In this document: positions 37,049 through 45,029 of the stretch, one piece after another
How positions within the stretch are numbered: the stretch's first letter is position 1
Layout of the letters: the number at the start of each line of letters is the position of its first letter
Origin: Cupriavidus sp. MP-37
Lineage (GTDB): Bacteria > Pseudomonadota > Gammaproteobacteria > Burkholderiales > Burkholderiaceae
DNA: 64,000 nt
Assembly: GCF_020618415.1 (NCBI RefSeq)
Contig: NZ_CP085344.1
Span: 558,001 to 622,000, forward strand
Direction: 5' to 3'
Notes under the pieces: generated by a model
Database searches by the model: none
The model's input: the letters and a program-made list of their open reading frames with translations, nothing else
What the model was told of the DNA's origin: nothing
Translations under genes and position numbers: made by a program

Positions 37049-38083
37049 GTGCCTACCGAACCCCGTCCTGATTCCCCTTCAGCGGATGCGGTGCCTCTTG
37101 CCCGCATGTTTTCCTATGTCGGGTCTCACCTATTCGAATCTATAGCGCTTTTGCTCACCTGTGGCGCTGGTCTCAGCTACGCAGTCGGCCGCTCCTACCT
37201 CGATGGATGGGCTGAAGTGGCTGGAGTGCCAACGCTTCTCTTCCGCGCGGACTTTTACGACACCATTCTGGCCGGTGTACAACTCCACCGTGTTTGGCGA
37301 ACGGCCGTTATCGTCATAGTGTTGGCGATAGCATATTTTTGGGCGATCTCAGCAATTCTAGACTTGTGGCCTGGACGTATTGCAAGCGTCCGGCGCCGAC
37401 GACAATGGCAGGACGGCTGGGGCCATCTGAAGTTGAGAGATCGCTTTGCCAAAGCGGCCAGGACGGCCGGCAAGGGAGTGCCTCCCCACCTTCGCAATGG
37501 CATCGCCGAGATTTCGCGTTGGCAAGTACTTGGCCGCCGAGGCGAACGTAGGAATGAGTCTACGAGGACTAAGAGGAGAAATGGTCGGCCGAGCATAGGC
37601 ACGCTCTATCTGGTACTAACGATTTCGTTTGCTACTTTGGTGACCGCTACATATTTCCTCATTCAGATCCTTCTGCTGAAGCCTGCAAGCTCTGATGGGG
37701 CTCGGACGGCAGTTAAGGCGTATGTCGCGGTGACTGGCCATATCCCTTACCAATATGAGCATGAGCGGGGTGACACGAGTCGTCACGTGCTGCGAACTTG
37801 GGCGTGTGAAGGTCGACACATACTTTCCCAGTACCGAACGGTGACGCTTGTCGAGGATCTCACAGACGGAGCGGGTGGGAGCGGAGAGTCAGTAAGTGGT
37901 CAGCATCCTGAAAGGCCTAGGCGGGAAACGTACTACGTGCTCCAGGGAGTTGATAAGACCTTTGCGCTACTGGGGAAGGGTGGGTCGGTAATTCGATCTT
38001 TTGGCGATGGACCCTTCAGCTTGCGGGAGTCGCGTGTCCGACCAATTTCAAAGCTCGCGCAAGATTGCCAGGGCAATGAGTGA
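37049..38083 (+). CDS. Three-helix membrane protein of unknown function
   Basis: Not recognised. Seen: three hydrophobic segments (around SIALLLTCGAGLSYAVG, AVIVIVLAIAYFWAISAI and GTLYLVLTISFATLVTATYF), a basic arginine-rich loop between helices 2 and 3, and a soluble C-terminal domain of about 130 residues after the third helix containing YVAVTGHIPYQYEHERGD and YYVLQGVDKTFALLGK. The start is uncertain: GTG 37049 (345 codons with the stop), ATG 37106 and a TTG at 36971 inside the terminator T-run are all in frame; none has a strong ribosome site. Its stop abuts the integrase GTG with no gap, suggesting co-expression with the integrase. Confidence 0.6.
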   Translation: MPTEPRPDSPSADAVPLARMFSYVGSHLFESIALLLTCGAGLSYAVGRSYLDGWAEVAGVPTLLFRADFYDTILAGVQLHRVWRTAVIVIVLAIAYFWAISAILDLWPGRIASVRRRRQWQDGWGHLKLRDRFAKAARTAGKGVPPHLRNGIAEISRWQVLGRRGERRNESTRTKRRNGRPSIGTLYLVLTISFATLVTATYFLIQILLLKPASSDGARTAVKAYVAVTGHIPYQYEHERGDTSRHVLRTWACEGRHILSQYRTVTLVEDLTDGAGGSGESVSGQHPERPRRETYYVLQGVDKTFALLGKGGSVIRSFGDGPFSLRESRVRPISKLAQDCQGNE

Positions 38084-39113
38084 GTGGCTATGGCAACGAT
38101 TGTGAAGACACCGTCTGGGACGTGGAAGGCCGTAATACGCAGGTCAGGATGGCCGACGACAGCCAAGACCTTCCGGACAAAGCGTGATGCGGAAGATTGG
38201 GCTCGGCGGACAGAAAATGAGATGGTGCGAGGAGTGTTTCTATCGCGTGCGCCATCCGAAAGACTAACGATCGCGAGCGCGTTGAGGCGTTATCTGGAAG
38301 ATGTGTCGATAACGAAGAAGGCGACTACGCAGCGAAGTGAGCGATTTACAGCGAAGCACCTGGACGAGTATTTTTGGGAAGTATTCCATGGCGGCTGTTA
38401 GCGCTGAACTGGTTGCGAAATACAGAGACCAGCGCTTGGCCGCTGGCAAGTCCAACAACACGGTACGTATCGAGCTCGCGATGCTGGGCCACCTTTTCCG
38501 AACAGCAATTCAGGAGTGGGGGATTGGCCTAACCTTCAATCCTGTCTCCAACATTCGGAAGCCGAGCCTAGGCGCTGGGCGCAATCGACGCCTAGACCAC
38601 GAAGAGCAGGGGCGGTTGTTTGCTGCGGCAGATGCTCACAGTAATCCAATGCTCGGCTGGATTGTGCGATTTGCGGTAGAAACAGGCATGCGGTCATCCG
38701 AGATAGTCGGAATGCGGCGCGGACATATTGATTTGCAGCGCCGCGTCGTCACTCTCTACGATACGAAAAATGGAGCTACGGACATTCTGACGATGGTAAT
38801 CGAAAACCCGATGCGGCCGCATGACACTGATTTGGTGTTTTTTGACGAGCCAGGACGGGACGGTCAGCGCAAGCCATATGTTTTTCAGAAGCTCTGGGCA
38901 CGTATCACGAACGACATGGGGCTGGAGGATCTCCATTTTCATGATCTTCGTCATGAGGCTGTCAGCAGATTGGTAGAGGCGGGCTTGAGCGACCAAGAAG
39001 CTGCGGCCATTAGCGGGCACAAGTCGATGCAAATGCTAAAGCGCTATACGCCTCTTCGAGCGGAGGACCTGGTTGGCAAGCTAGACCGCATTGCCCAAGC
39101 GGATTCAGCCTAG
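38084..39113 (+). pseudogene. Tyrosine integrase, split by a one-base shift (or frameshifted on purpose)
   Basis: Phage/ICE-type site-specific recombinase. The first frame (38084-38401, 105 aa) has the AP2-like DNA-binding N-terminus with GWPTTAKTFRTKRDAEDWAR and starts the core-binding domain; the second frame (readable from 38337, stop at 39113) continues it and holds the catalytic domain: Arg in ETGMRSSEIVG, His-x-x-Arg in HDLRHEAVSRL, then GHKSMQMLKRYTP with the last His and the nucleophile Tyr. The frames meet at TTTTT (38371-38375): with four Ts the text reads through as DEYFGKYS. All catalytic residues are intact, so slippage at this run could still make enzyme. Confidence 0.85.
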
Positions 39114-39523
39114 TCCGATTCGACATTGTTTTTGGGGATGTAAAACAGATCCCAGACACCCTGATGTGCTGATCGATGATCGATGCCGACGAATTTCTCG
39201 TTGGTAATTCCTTTCGACTTGCCGTCGGCGCTACTCCCTGCTGCGGCCTCGCCGCCCTCAAATAGACGCAACCGCTTGAGAGTGCTTTCGCGCTCTGCTT
39301 CCCTTGCAAGCCACTGCTCGCGGAGCTCGGCGTAGCGGGACCCATCAGCCAAAGCGTAGGCGCTATCTAGGCTTTCAGTTGCGATCCAGTGCGCGAACGG
39401 CTTGCGCCTCTCTGCCGCGTACCAAGCTGTCAGATGAGCTCGGTCGCCAATCGGGCATCGACCTTGACAATGAGCAGCAGCGAATGCTTGGGGCAAAAGC
39501 TGCGTGAGAAGTCGCTCGCCCAA
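39110..39523 (-). CDS. Hypothetical protein convergent with the integrase
   Basis: Not recognised; 137 aa, soluble. Contains a short Cys/His cluster near the N-terminus (HCQGRCPIGDRAHLTAW), an alpha-helical middle with ELREQWLAREAERESTLKRL that could form a coiled coil, and a glycine/serine linker before the C-terminus. Its stop overlaps the integrase stop by a few bases. Coding is supported only by length and composition; an overlapping plus-strand frame (39389-39688) is the competing reading. Confidence 0.4.
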   Translation of the reverse strand: MGERLLTQLLPQAFAAAHCQGRCPIGDRAHLTAWYAAERRKPFAHWIATESLDSAYALADGSRYAELREQWLAREAERESTLKRLRLFEGGEAAAGSSADGKSKGITNEKFVGIDHRSAHQGVWDLFYIPKNNVESD

Positions 39524-39654
39524 ATTTCAGCCATACCCGACTGCTGGCGCCTCGACTATTTTCGGGACCTTCATGCACGGCTGCCGTTTGAACTTCAACA
39601 TCACGTGTGCCGGTACTTGTCCACAGGCGAAGGCGCACAAGAGTCGACGCCGAC

Positions 39655-39760
39655 TACCCTATCCAAGTGCCGATACCCTATCCAGTAGGGTATCGTACGG
39701 TAGCGGCGTTAACATTAACTCTACAGTTAACCTAACAAAAACTTTAACCGATGCCCGCGG
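39655..39760. repeat. Cluster of short repeats and a hairpin in the element
   Basis: taccctatcca occurs at 39655-39665 and 39674-39684, and agggta (39687-39692) pairs with the second copy to form a hairpin. It is followed by an AT-rich tract with four ttaac/gttaa words (39708-39748). This could be a regulatory or recombination-protein binding zone; the 39524-39839 stretch holds no other gene. Confidence 0.5.
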
Positions 39761-39839
39761 CGGGCAGGGCGGTCCACTGCGCAGAGTTTGCGATGCAGGC
39801 GTTCCGAGCGATGACCAGAGCCTAGTAATGCGCTCATAG

Positions 39840-40253
39840 ATGGCGTATGACATCAGGTTTAGTGCGGCGGTAGCTGCGTCAACCCACTGCAAATCAACGG
39901 GCGTCGTAGCGCGGAAGCGCTACGACGATGCTCGTACTATGCGAGTACAAGTCATGATCAATGGAATAATCGACGACTGCGCCACGCGATTCGAGGCAGC
40001 CACCGAAATTCTGAACACACTTATCGCACTGTGCGAACACGACCTGAGCAGTGAGCAAACTGCGTCCGCGCTCGGCCAAGCCCGCATCGATCAACTACAC
40101 GATCGCCGACGCGCGTTAGTGCTGATGCGTCGCGCTCTTGATCCAAGCGACTTAGAAAGGATCGAGCAGATTCTCAAAGAGGAGGGCGCTGCTGTACGGT
40201 CGCGCATGGACGAGTTGCGCTCCGCAGCACGCAATCACCTATCCGCGAGATGA
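39840..40253 (+). CDS. Small helical hypothetical protein
   Basis: Not recognised; 137 aa from ATG 39840. The part from ATG 39954 (MINGIIDDCATRFEAATEIL) looks well folded and alpha-helical, with charged heptad-like helices DQLHDRRRALVLMRRALD and DLERIEQILKEEGAAVRSRM, so a shorter protein of about 99 aa starting there is likely. No strong ribosome site precedes either start. Lies between the integrase block and the repeat region upstream of the SIR2 gene. Confidence 0.4.
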   Translation: MAYDIRFSAAVAASTHCKSTGVVARKRYDDARTMRVQVMINGIIDDCATRFEAATEILNTLIALCEHDLSSEQTASALGQARIDQLHDRRRALVLMRRALDPSDLERIEQILKEEGAAVRSRMDELRSAARNHLSAR

Positions 40254-40270
40254 CAGCAGTTCCAGCGCCA

Positions 40271-40500
40271 GCTTTCGTCAACGAAAGCCCGTGAGAGTGG
40301 TTTGCGCTAGGGCAGGATAGGAAATGTGCTACAGATCGCAACAATGCCACGCTCCGCCGCCTATCCTGCGCTGGGAGACGCCTCAATGATGCAGCCACGC
40401 CGCAACCGGCTTTCGTCAACGAAAGGGACAAAAGGTTAAGGGGCCTAGCGCGCAGGATAGGCTTTGTGCTGCAAAGCGGCCACGATGACGCTCCAAAGCC
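40271..40500. repeat. Two diverged direct repeats with hairpins upstream of the SIR2 gene
   Basis: Copy 1 (about 40271-40358) and copy 2 (about 40409-40497) share, in order, a hairpin ctttcgt-ca-acgaaag, then ctag and gcaggatagg 41-43 nt later, then tgtgct, and an acgctcc word near the end. Within copy 1, gcaggatagg (40312-40321) also pairs with cctatcctgc (40360-40369). The surrounding 40254-40873 region has no convincing gene. Candidate non-coding RNA or protein-binding array. Confidence 0.6.
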
Positions 40501-40873
40501 GAACAGGGCGACAGAAGAGCTAAGAGCAGCAACGTGCCGGCCTTGGGTGTATTTCCGGATATGCGGAATCCCCGGTCCACCGTGGAGCGCAGGTTTTGAG
40601 CCTACGGATGCGACCAGGCTATCGGGAAGTGGAATTTTCCTAGTAGCTTGGCACGTAGGGCTCATTGGAGTCAAACCATCGACCCGGCCGTGCTGGATTG
40701 CTGTCGCGCACCAAGCTAGCGCGAAACTGTGCGCTCATGTTCCCTACCTTAGTAAGGTGCCCTAACCGGCGAAAAATGCGAAGATGTGTATCCCGTATCA
40801 TTTTGTACTTGGTAAGTCGGCAGCGCCAAGCGACTAAGCTTGACAGGCTCTCAACATCGCACTCAGCACGAAG

Positions 40874-43360
40874 ATGAAACAAGAAGATATCGAGATCATA
40901 AAGAACAAGATCTGTCCGCTTTTGAAAAAAGGGGAGTTGTCGCTATTACTTGGTGCAGGATTTAGTTATAGGAACAAATCTATCAAAGCGGAACTTCCAT
41001 CAGGCGATGAGCTTCGTGACGAGTTGCTGCGTGAGTGTAAGAAGACACCCGGCCCGCGTACCACCTTGAAAGATGCATATCTAACTGCATCAAGAAACAT
41101 CCCAAACTTCAACGAATATCTGAAGCAGTATTTCACCGTCGACCACGTTCGCCCTTGGCAGGCGAAAATATTCGAATACGTTTGGAGTCGAATCTATACT
41201 ACAAACATAGATAATGTTTTGGACGTCGCGTACCAGTCGACGAAGACATCGAACCGACTCTCAGGTGATTTTTCATTCTTCAACTATTGCGATCAGGCTT
41301 CGATTGGCGGGGTGATAGGCAGTACCCCTGTGGTGACAATTCATGGCACTATCAGAGATCTTGAGGCGGGATTCATATTCTCAAACTTCGAATATGCCAT
41401 GGCAGCAAGTAAGCTATTTGATTGGCATAATGAGTTGGCGGCCAGAATTTTGATGGGTGGTCTTGTTGTTGTCGGAAATCAATTGGATGAATCCGACATT
41501 GAAAGCCATATTTCACGTCGCCTAAATACGTACGGAAGTATAGTGCCAGAAGCGAATAACTGGATCGTCATGCCAGATCCCGACCCGATTAAGAAGGAAA
41601 ACTATATCGCTTCGGGGTATAACGTCATTGATGCCACTGCTGAAGAGTTCTTTGGCGTGTTGTTTCGTGAAGTTAAGTCGAAAAAAATAGATGATATTGT
41701 TTTGGAGTCTATACCGGCTGTTCGCAAGCGTTTTGCGACAGCGGCTGCCATGGCTTGGTTTAAGGAGGCGTTCGATCCAGTAATTGGTGAGATCGAGCGT
41801 GCATCCGAGACGCGCGGGATTCTCCGTCACTACGTAATGGGCGCGCATCCGGAGTGGTTCTATATCACGAATAAGGCGCATGCAGTTACCTCGCGTGTTA
41901 CAGAGCTCACAAAGTCGATTTCTGCTCGAATGACTGCCGGGCAATCTGGTGTCGAAGTTCTACATGTTGTCGGGCCAAGTGGATCTGGCAAAACTACGGC
42001 CATTCGCTCTGCATTGTCGGAGTTAGTGGAAAAATATCCCTATATCTATGAATACAATTCGGTTAATGGAATTGATATTGATAGATTCCTTGCTATTTTG
42101 TCGGGTTTCACGGAAAAATCCATATTTGTCTTCTACTCTGCGGCTGAGTTTTACTATGCTGTGAACGCAGTAAGACTCGGGATGGCCGATAAAGAGTTGC
42201 CATTCTGTCTGTTCGTGCTGGAAGATCGCATTAATGATTACAAGTCGAACTTGCGCCATCTGCCAGATTGTGAGGACGTGTCGTCTACGTTCCAGTTCGG
42301 ATCCCTACAGTTTGATGAGGCTAAAGCGATTTGCGAGAGAATTGCAAATCACGCAATTGTCTTTGATAAATTTTCAAACCTGCCTCTCGAAAAGCAAGCT
42401 GGTCGTTTGATGGACAAGGAGCGGGGTTACAATGGCGACCTCCTTTCGGCATTGTATTCGTTGACTACCCACGAAAACTTCGAGACAAAGATCTTTGAGG
42501 AGTATCAGTCCGTTGAGGATAAAGAGGCCAAGCGGATACTAAGTGTTGTATCAACTATCAATTCGCTTGGTTTTTCAGTACCGATCAATTACGTCGCGGG
42601 AATTGTCGGAATTTCAGTGGAGAGAGTTTCGGAGCAGTTGGCTAATGGCCTCTCTGGTATTCTTGTTGACTTTGCGTCGCGCGGTATTGTGGCCTGTCGG
42701 CATCGGGTGATCGCGGATTGCTATTTCAATAATTGCATCCAGGGGCAGGGGGATGTGGGGGAGATTTCTGATGTCCTCCAATATCTCTCCAACAAGTTCA
42801 CCATTGAGGATATTAAATTTCATCCTCTGGCATATCAAATGTACAAGGAAATCGTTTCGTTCAATTTCCTATACGAGCGATATTTCCCCTCTCGTACCCG
42901 AACGGACGATACCGAGAAAACTTATCATCAGGCGCAAAAATATTATGGTCAGGATGGTGTATTTTGGCTTCAATTTGGTCGATTCTATAGAAAAATACAT
43001 CGCCTTGACGATGCAATCGAATGCTTTAGAACTGGGCTCGAATTCTATGAATCTTTCCAGACAAAGCACTCGTTGGGACATACGTTGCTAATGAAGTATC
43101 TCGATGAGGGCCTCGAGGATCGCTCGATTTACGATGAGGGGCTGCAATTTCTTGAGATGGAACGTTTGCGTCGAGGTACAACGGACCCGTATCCCACGAC
43201 CACCATATGCGAGTCTCTGATTCAAATTTGCCAGAAAAGAAGAGATGTTGGTGCGTATGAAAAACTGAAGGAGTGTATCAACTATGGGTTGAAACACTTC
43301 AAAGAGGATGAGTATTTCGAGAGGCAGGTTCGTCGGTACCTAAAGTTGCCGGCCCCTTAA
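40874..43360 (+). CDS. SIR2-STAND-TPR protein, candidate anti-phage defence NADase
   Basis: 828 aa, likely cytoplasmic. Residues 15-270 are a SIR2-like domain: LLLGAGFS (G27-S31), TTNID (N111) and IHG (H157), the NAD-binding and catalytic residues of the defence SIR2 group. Residues about 360-640 hold a P-loop region with Walker A GPSGSGKTT (367-375), followed by a winged-helix-like stretch; the expected Walker B (IFVFYSAAEF, 417-426) lacks the usual acidic pair. From about 690 the protein has TPR-like helices (FWLQFGRFYRKIHRLDDAIE, ECFRTGLEFYESF). This order matches Avs5-type proteins, which deplete NAD on sensing phage proteins; function here is inferred from architecture. Codon use is far more AT-rich than the chromosome, pointing to transfer. 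No partner gene follows. Confidence 0.8.
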   Translation: MKQEDIEIIKNKICPLLKKGELSLLLGAGFSYRNKSIKAELPSGDELRDELLRECKKTPGPRTTLKDAYLTASRNIPNFNEYLKQYFTVDHVRPWQAKIFEYVWSRIYTTNIDNVLDVAYQSTKTSNRLSGDFSFFNYCDQASIGGVIGSTPVVTIHGTIRDLEAGFIFSNFEYAMAASKLFDWHNELAARILMGGLVVVGNQLDESDIESHISRRLNTYGSIVPEANNWIVMPDPDPIKKENYIASGYNVIDATAEEFFGVLFREVKSKKIDDIVLESIPAVRKRFATAAAMAWFKEAFDPVIGEIERASETRGILRHYVMGAHPEWFYITNKAHAVTSRVTELTKSISARMTAGQSGVEVLHVVGPSGSGKTTAIRSALSELVEKYPYIYEYNSVNGIDIDRFLAILSGFTEKSIFVFYSAAEFYYAVNAVRLGMADKELPFCLFVLEDRINDYKSNLRHLPDCEDVSSTFQFGSLQFDEAKAICERIANHAIVFDKFSNLPLEKQAGRLMDKERGYNGDLLSALYSLTTHENFETKIFEEYQSVEDKEAKRILSVVSTINSLGFSVPINYVAGIVGISVERVSEQLANGLSGILVDFASRGIVACRHRVIADCYFNNCIQGQGDVGEISDVLQYLSNKFTIEDIKFHPLAYQMYKEIVSFNFLYERYFPSRTRTDDTEKTYHQAQKYYGQDGVFWLQFGRFYRKIHRLDDAIECFRTGLEFYESFQTKHSLGHTLLMKYLDEGLEDRSIYDEGLQFLEMERLRRGTTDPYPTTTICESLIQICQKRRDVGAYEKLKECINYGLKHFKEDEYFERQVRRYLKLPAP

Positions 43361-43830
43361 GAACGATTCAACCCTCGGCGCATGCAGGGGGGCAAGCCTG
43401 ATCCAGTGATGAGTCGCTTTTGCTTATGCGAGATACCGCATTAACGCATTACTGCGTCAGCTTGGGCTCTGTACCGCTTTGTTCATTGCACCTCTAACTG
43501 GCGAGATTTGGACGGTAGGCACACTTTTCCCAAATGAGGACTTGCATTCAATCTAGCGCGAAAGACTTTTGGGCGGTTCCTGGTCGTTTGGGAGGGTGGA
43601 CGGCCGCCGACGTGCCAATGCGGAGATCGAGCGCCTTGCTTTGCAAGGTATGGAGGCGGACGAATAGTTGAGCACTTGCCACTGGCGCACATCAAAGTAG
43701 CCGATGCAAGCCGTGGCTAGCAGCAGGATGGCAGTACACAAACAAGCTCGCGCCGCCTGTGCTCCCTTACGCTAAGTTACTGAATCTAAAGTATTTTATA
43801 CTTTTGTCGCTTACGCCTACTTTGGCTTGA
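43361..43830. other. Gene-free stretch before attR
   Basis: No frame with coding character; small minus-strand ORFs (43483-43741) lack recognisable features. Contains aagttactga (43774-43783), an inverted match to the palindrome next to attR. Confidence 0.5.
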
Positions 43831-43851
43831 AAATCAGTAACTTACTGATTT
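43831..43851. repeat. 21-bp palindrome abutting attR
   Basis: aaatcagtaa-c-ttactgattt, a perfect 10-bp inverted repeat with a one-base centre directly before the 40-bp core. Its half-site recurs at 43774-43783. Candidate integrase or excisionase binding site. Confidence 0.65.
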
Positions 43852-43891
43852 ATCATCAGGTGGCGGGTTCGAGTCCTGCAGCCGGCACCAA
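43852..43891 (+). repeat. attR, duplicated 3' half of tRNA-Thr
   Basis: Identical to 36887-36926. Lacks the 5' half, so it is not a functional tRNA. The six bases before it (tgattt) also match the tRNA, leaving out only the three bases gta that include part of the anticodon. Confidence 0.88.
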
Positions 43892-43901
43892 GAATTGAAA
43901 G

Positions 43902-43937
43902 ACGGGCTACGCATTGCGTGGCCCGTTTTGTTTTTGG
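43902..43937 (+). terminator. Native tRNA-Thr terminator stranded beyond attR
   Basis: Stem acgggctacgc / gcgtggcccgt with loop att and TTTTGTTTTT after it. Confidence 0.85.
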
Positions 43938-44100
43938 CGGTGTCCGAGGCGTTGTCACTGGGGCAGCCGCGCTGACATCTGGGCCATCGACGCCCGTTTT
44001 CCGTAGTTTCACGCCACCATCCTGTCGATTCCCGGCAACCGCATGTCAGCGCCGTTGGCGCGGTGGTAACCTGCCCCCATTTCCGCCCAACCACCCACCC

Positions 44101-45015
44101 GTGCCTTTCCCAAACTCCCGCCTCTGGCGCTCGGCCCCCGAGCAACGTGCCTACGAAGAAGCCCGCCACCGCGTGCGCGCGTTGCGCTTCTTCTATCTGC
44201 ACGCCATGGTCTACGTGGTGGTGAACGCGATGCTGATCGGCTTCCATCTGATGGGACCGTCGCATCGGCCCTGGGCGGGTGGCCCACTGATGGGTTGGGG
44301 GATTGGCCTGGCGGTGCACGGCATCATGACCTGGGGACGTGTAGGCCTGCTCGGGCGGCGGTGGGAAGAGCGCAAGATTGCCGAGTACATGGCGCAGGAG
44401 CAGGTGCGCACGCTGTCGACGGAGAAGCAGCTGGTCGAGGCCCGCATGAAGCTGCTGCAGGCGCAGATCGAACCGCACTTCCTGTTCAACACGCTGGCCA
44501 ACGTGGTCAGCCTGATCGAGCCCGCGCCGCAGAAGGCCACGATGATGCTGGAGCATTTCATCGCCTATCTGCGTGCGTCGCTGGCCGCCAGCCGCGCTAC
44601 GCAAGGCACGGTGGCGCAGGAGGCGAAGCTGCTGCGCGATTATCTGGCGCTGATCCGCATCCGCATGGGCGAGCGGCTGCAATACACGGTCGATGTCGAC
44701 CCGCAACTCGAAGCGATGCCGCTGGCGCCGATGCTGCTGCAACCGGTGGTCGAGAATGCGATCAAGCATGGCCTGGAGCCGAAGATCGAAGGCGGGCGCT
44801 TGCTGGTCCGGCTGGAGCGGCAGGGCGCGCGCATGCTGGCGACGATCGAGGACGATGGCATGGGGTTCCGGCCCTCGGCCGGCGCTGGTGTCGGGCTGTC
44901 GAACCTGCGCGAACGGCTGGCCGTGCTGTATGACGGTGACGCCCACGTCAGGATTGAAGAGCGCTCGCCCGGCACCGCCGTACTGATCGATCTCCCGCTG
45001 CCACCCGCATCCTGA
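44101..45015 (+). CDS. LytS-type sensor histidine kinase with 2TM domain
   Basis: Membrane sensor kinase, 304 aa from GTG 44101. Domain order: an N-terminal two-helix 2TM module (RVRALRFFYLHAMVYVVVNA and WGIGLAVHGIMTWGRVGLLG), a linker coiled coil (EYMAQEQVRTLSTEKQLVEA), the His_kinase domain with phospho-acceptor His126 in IEPHFLFNTLANVV, and an HATPase_c domain with PVVENAIKHGLEP (N box) and EDDGMGF / GVGLSNLRERL (G boxes). The longer frame back to 43918 begins in the tRNA terminator, so is unlikely. Pairs with the LytTR regulator 14 nt downstream. Signal unknown. Confidence 0.9.
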   Translation: MPFPNSRLWRSAPEQRAYEEARHRVRALRFFYLHAMVYVVVNAMLIGFHLMGPSHRPWAGGPLMGWGIGLAVHGIMTWGRVGLLGRRWEERKIAEYMAQEQVRTLSTEKQLVEARMKLLQAQIEPHFLFNTLANVVSLIEPAPQKATMMLEHFIAYLRASLAASRATQGTVAQEAKLLRDYLALIRIRMGERLQYTVDVDPQLEAMPLAPMLLQPVVENAIKHGLEPKIEGGRLLVRLERQGARMLATIEDDGMGFRPSAGAGVGLSNLRERLAVLYDGDAHVRIEERSPGTAVLIDLPLPPAS

Positions 45016-45029
45016 ACCGGAGACGCACC

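Larger units (their letters stand above)
36887..43891. mobile_element. Integrative element in tRNA-Thr(TGT), about 7 kb
   Basis: Bounded by perfect 40-bp direct repeats (36887-36926 and 43852-43891) made of the 3' half of the tRNA plus CCA-A. Contents: a membrane-protein gene, a tyrosine integrase split by a frameshift, two small unknown genes, paired hairpin repeats and a SIR2-STAND gene of clearly lower GC than the chromosome. No conjugation, replication or phage structural genes, so it is a small genomic island or satellite-like element, perhaps mobilised in trans. The tRNA stays intact at the left end. Confidence 0.88.

Noticed and set aside
40174..40765. ORFs on both strands over the hairpin repeats
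   Set aside because: Their sequences are translations of the repeats (for example LSLTKAG twice) and have no conserved look; treated as non-coding.
40254..40873. Retron or CRISPR array in the repeat region
   Set aside because: Only two diverged repeats, no reverse transcriptase and no Cas genes nearby.
43483..43741. Two small minus-strand ORFs before attR
   Set aside because: 60-70 aa, overlapping each other, no ribosome site or recognisable features.
43852..43891. Second tRNA-Thr gene
   Set aside because: Only the 3' half is present; no acceptor 5' strand or D arm, so it is an attachment repeat.
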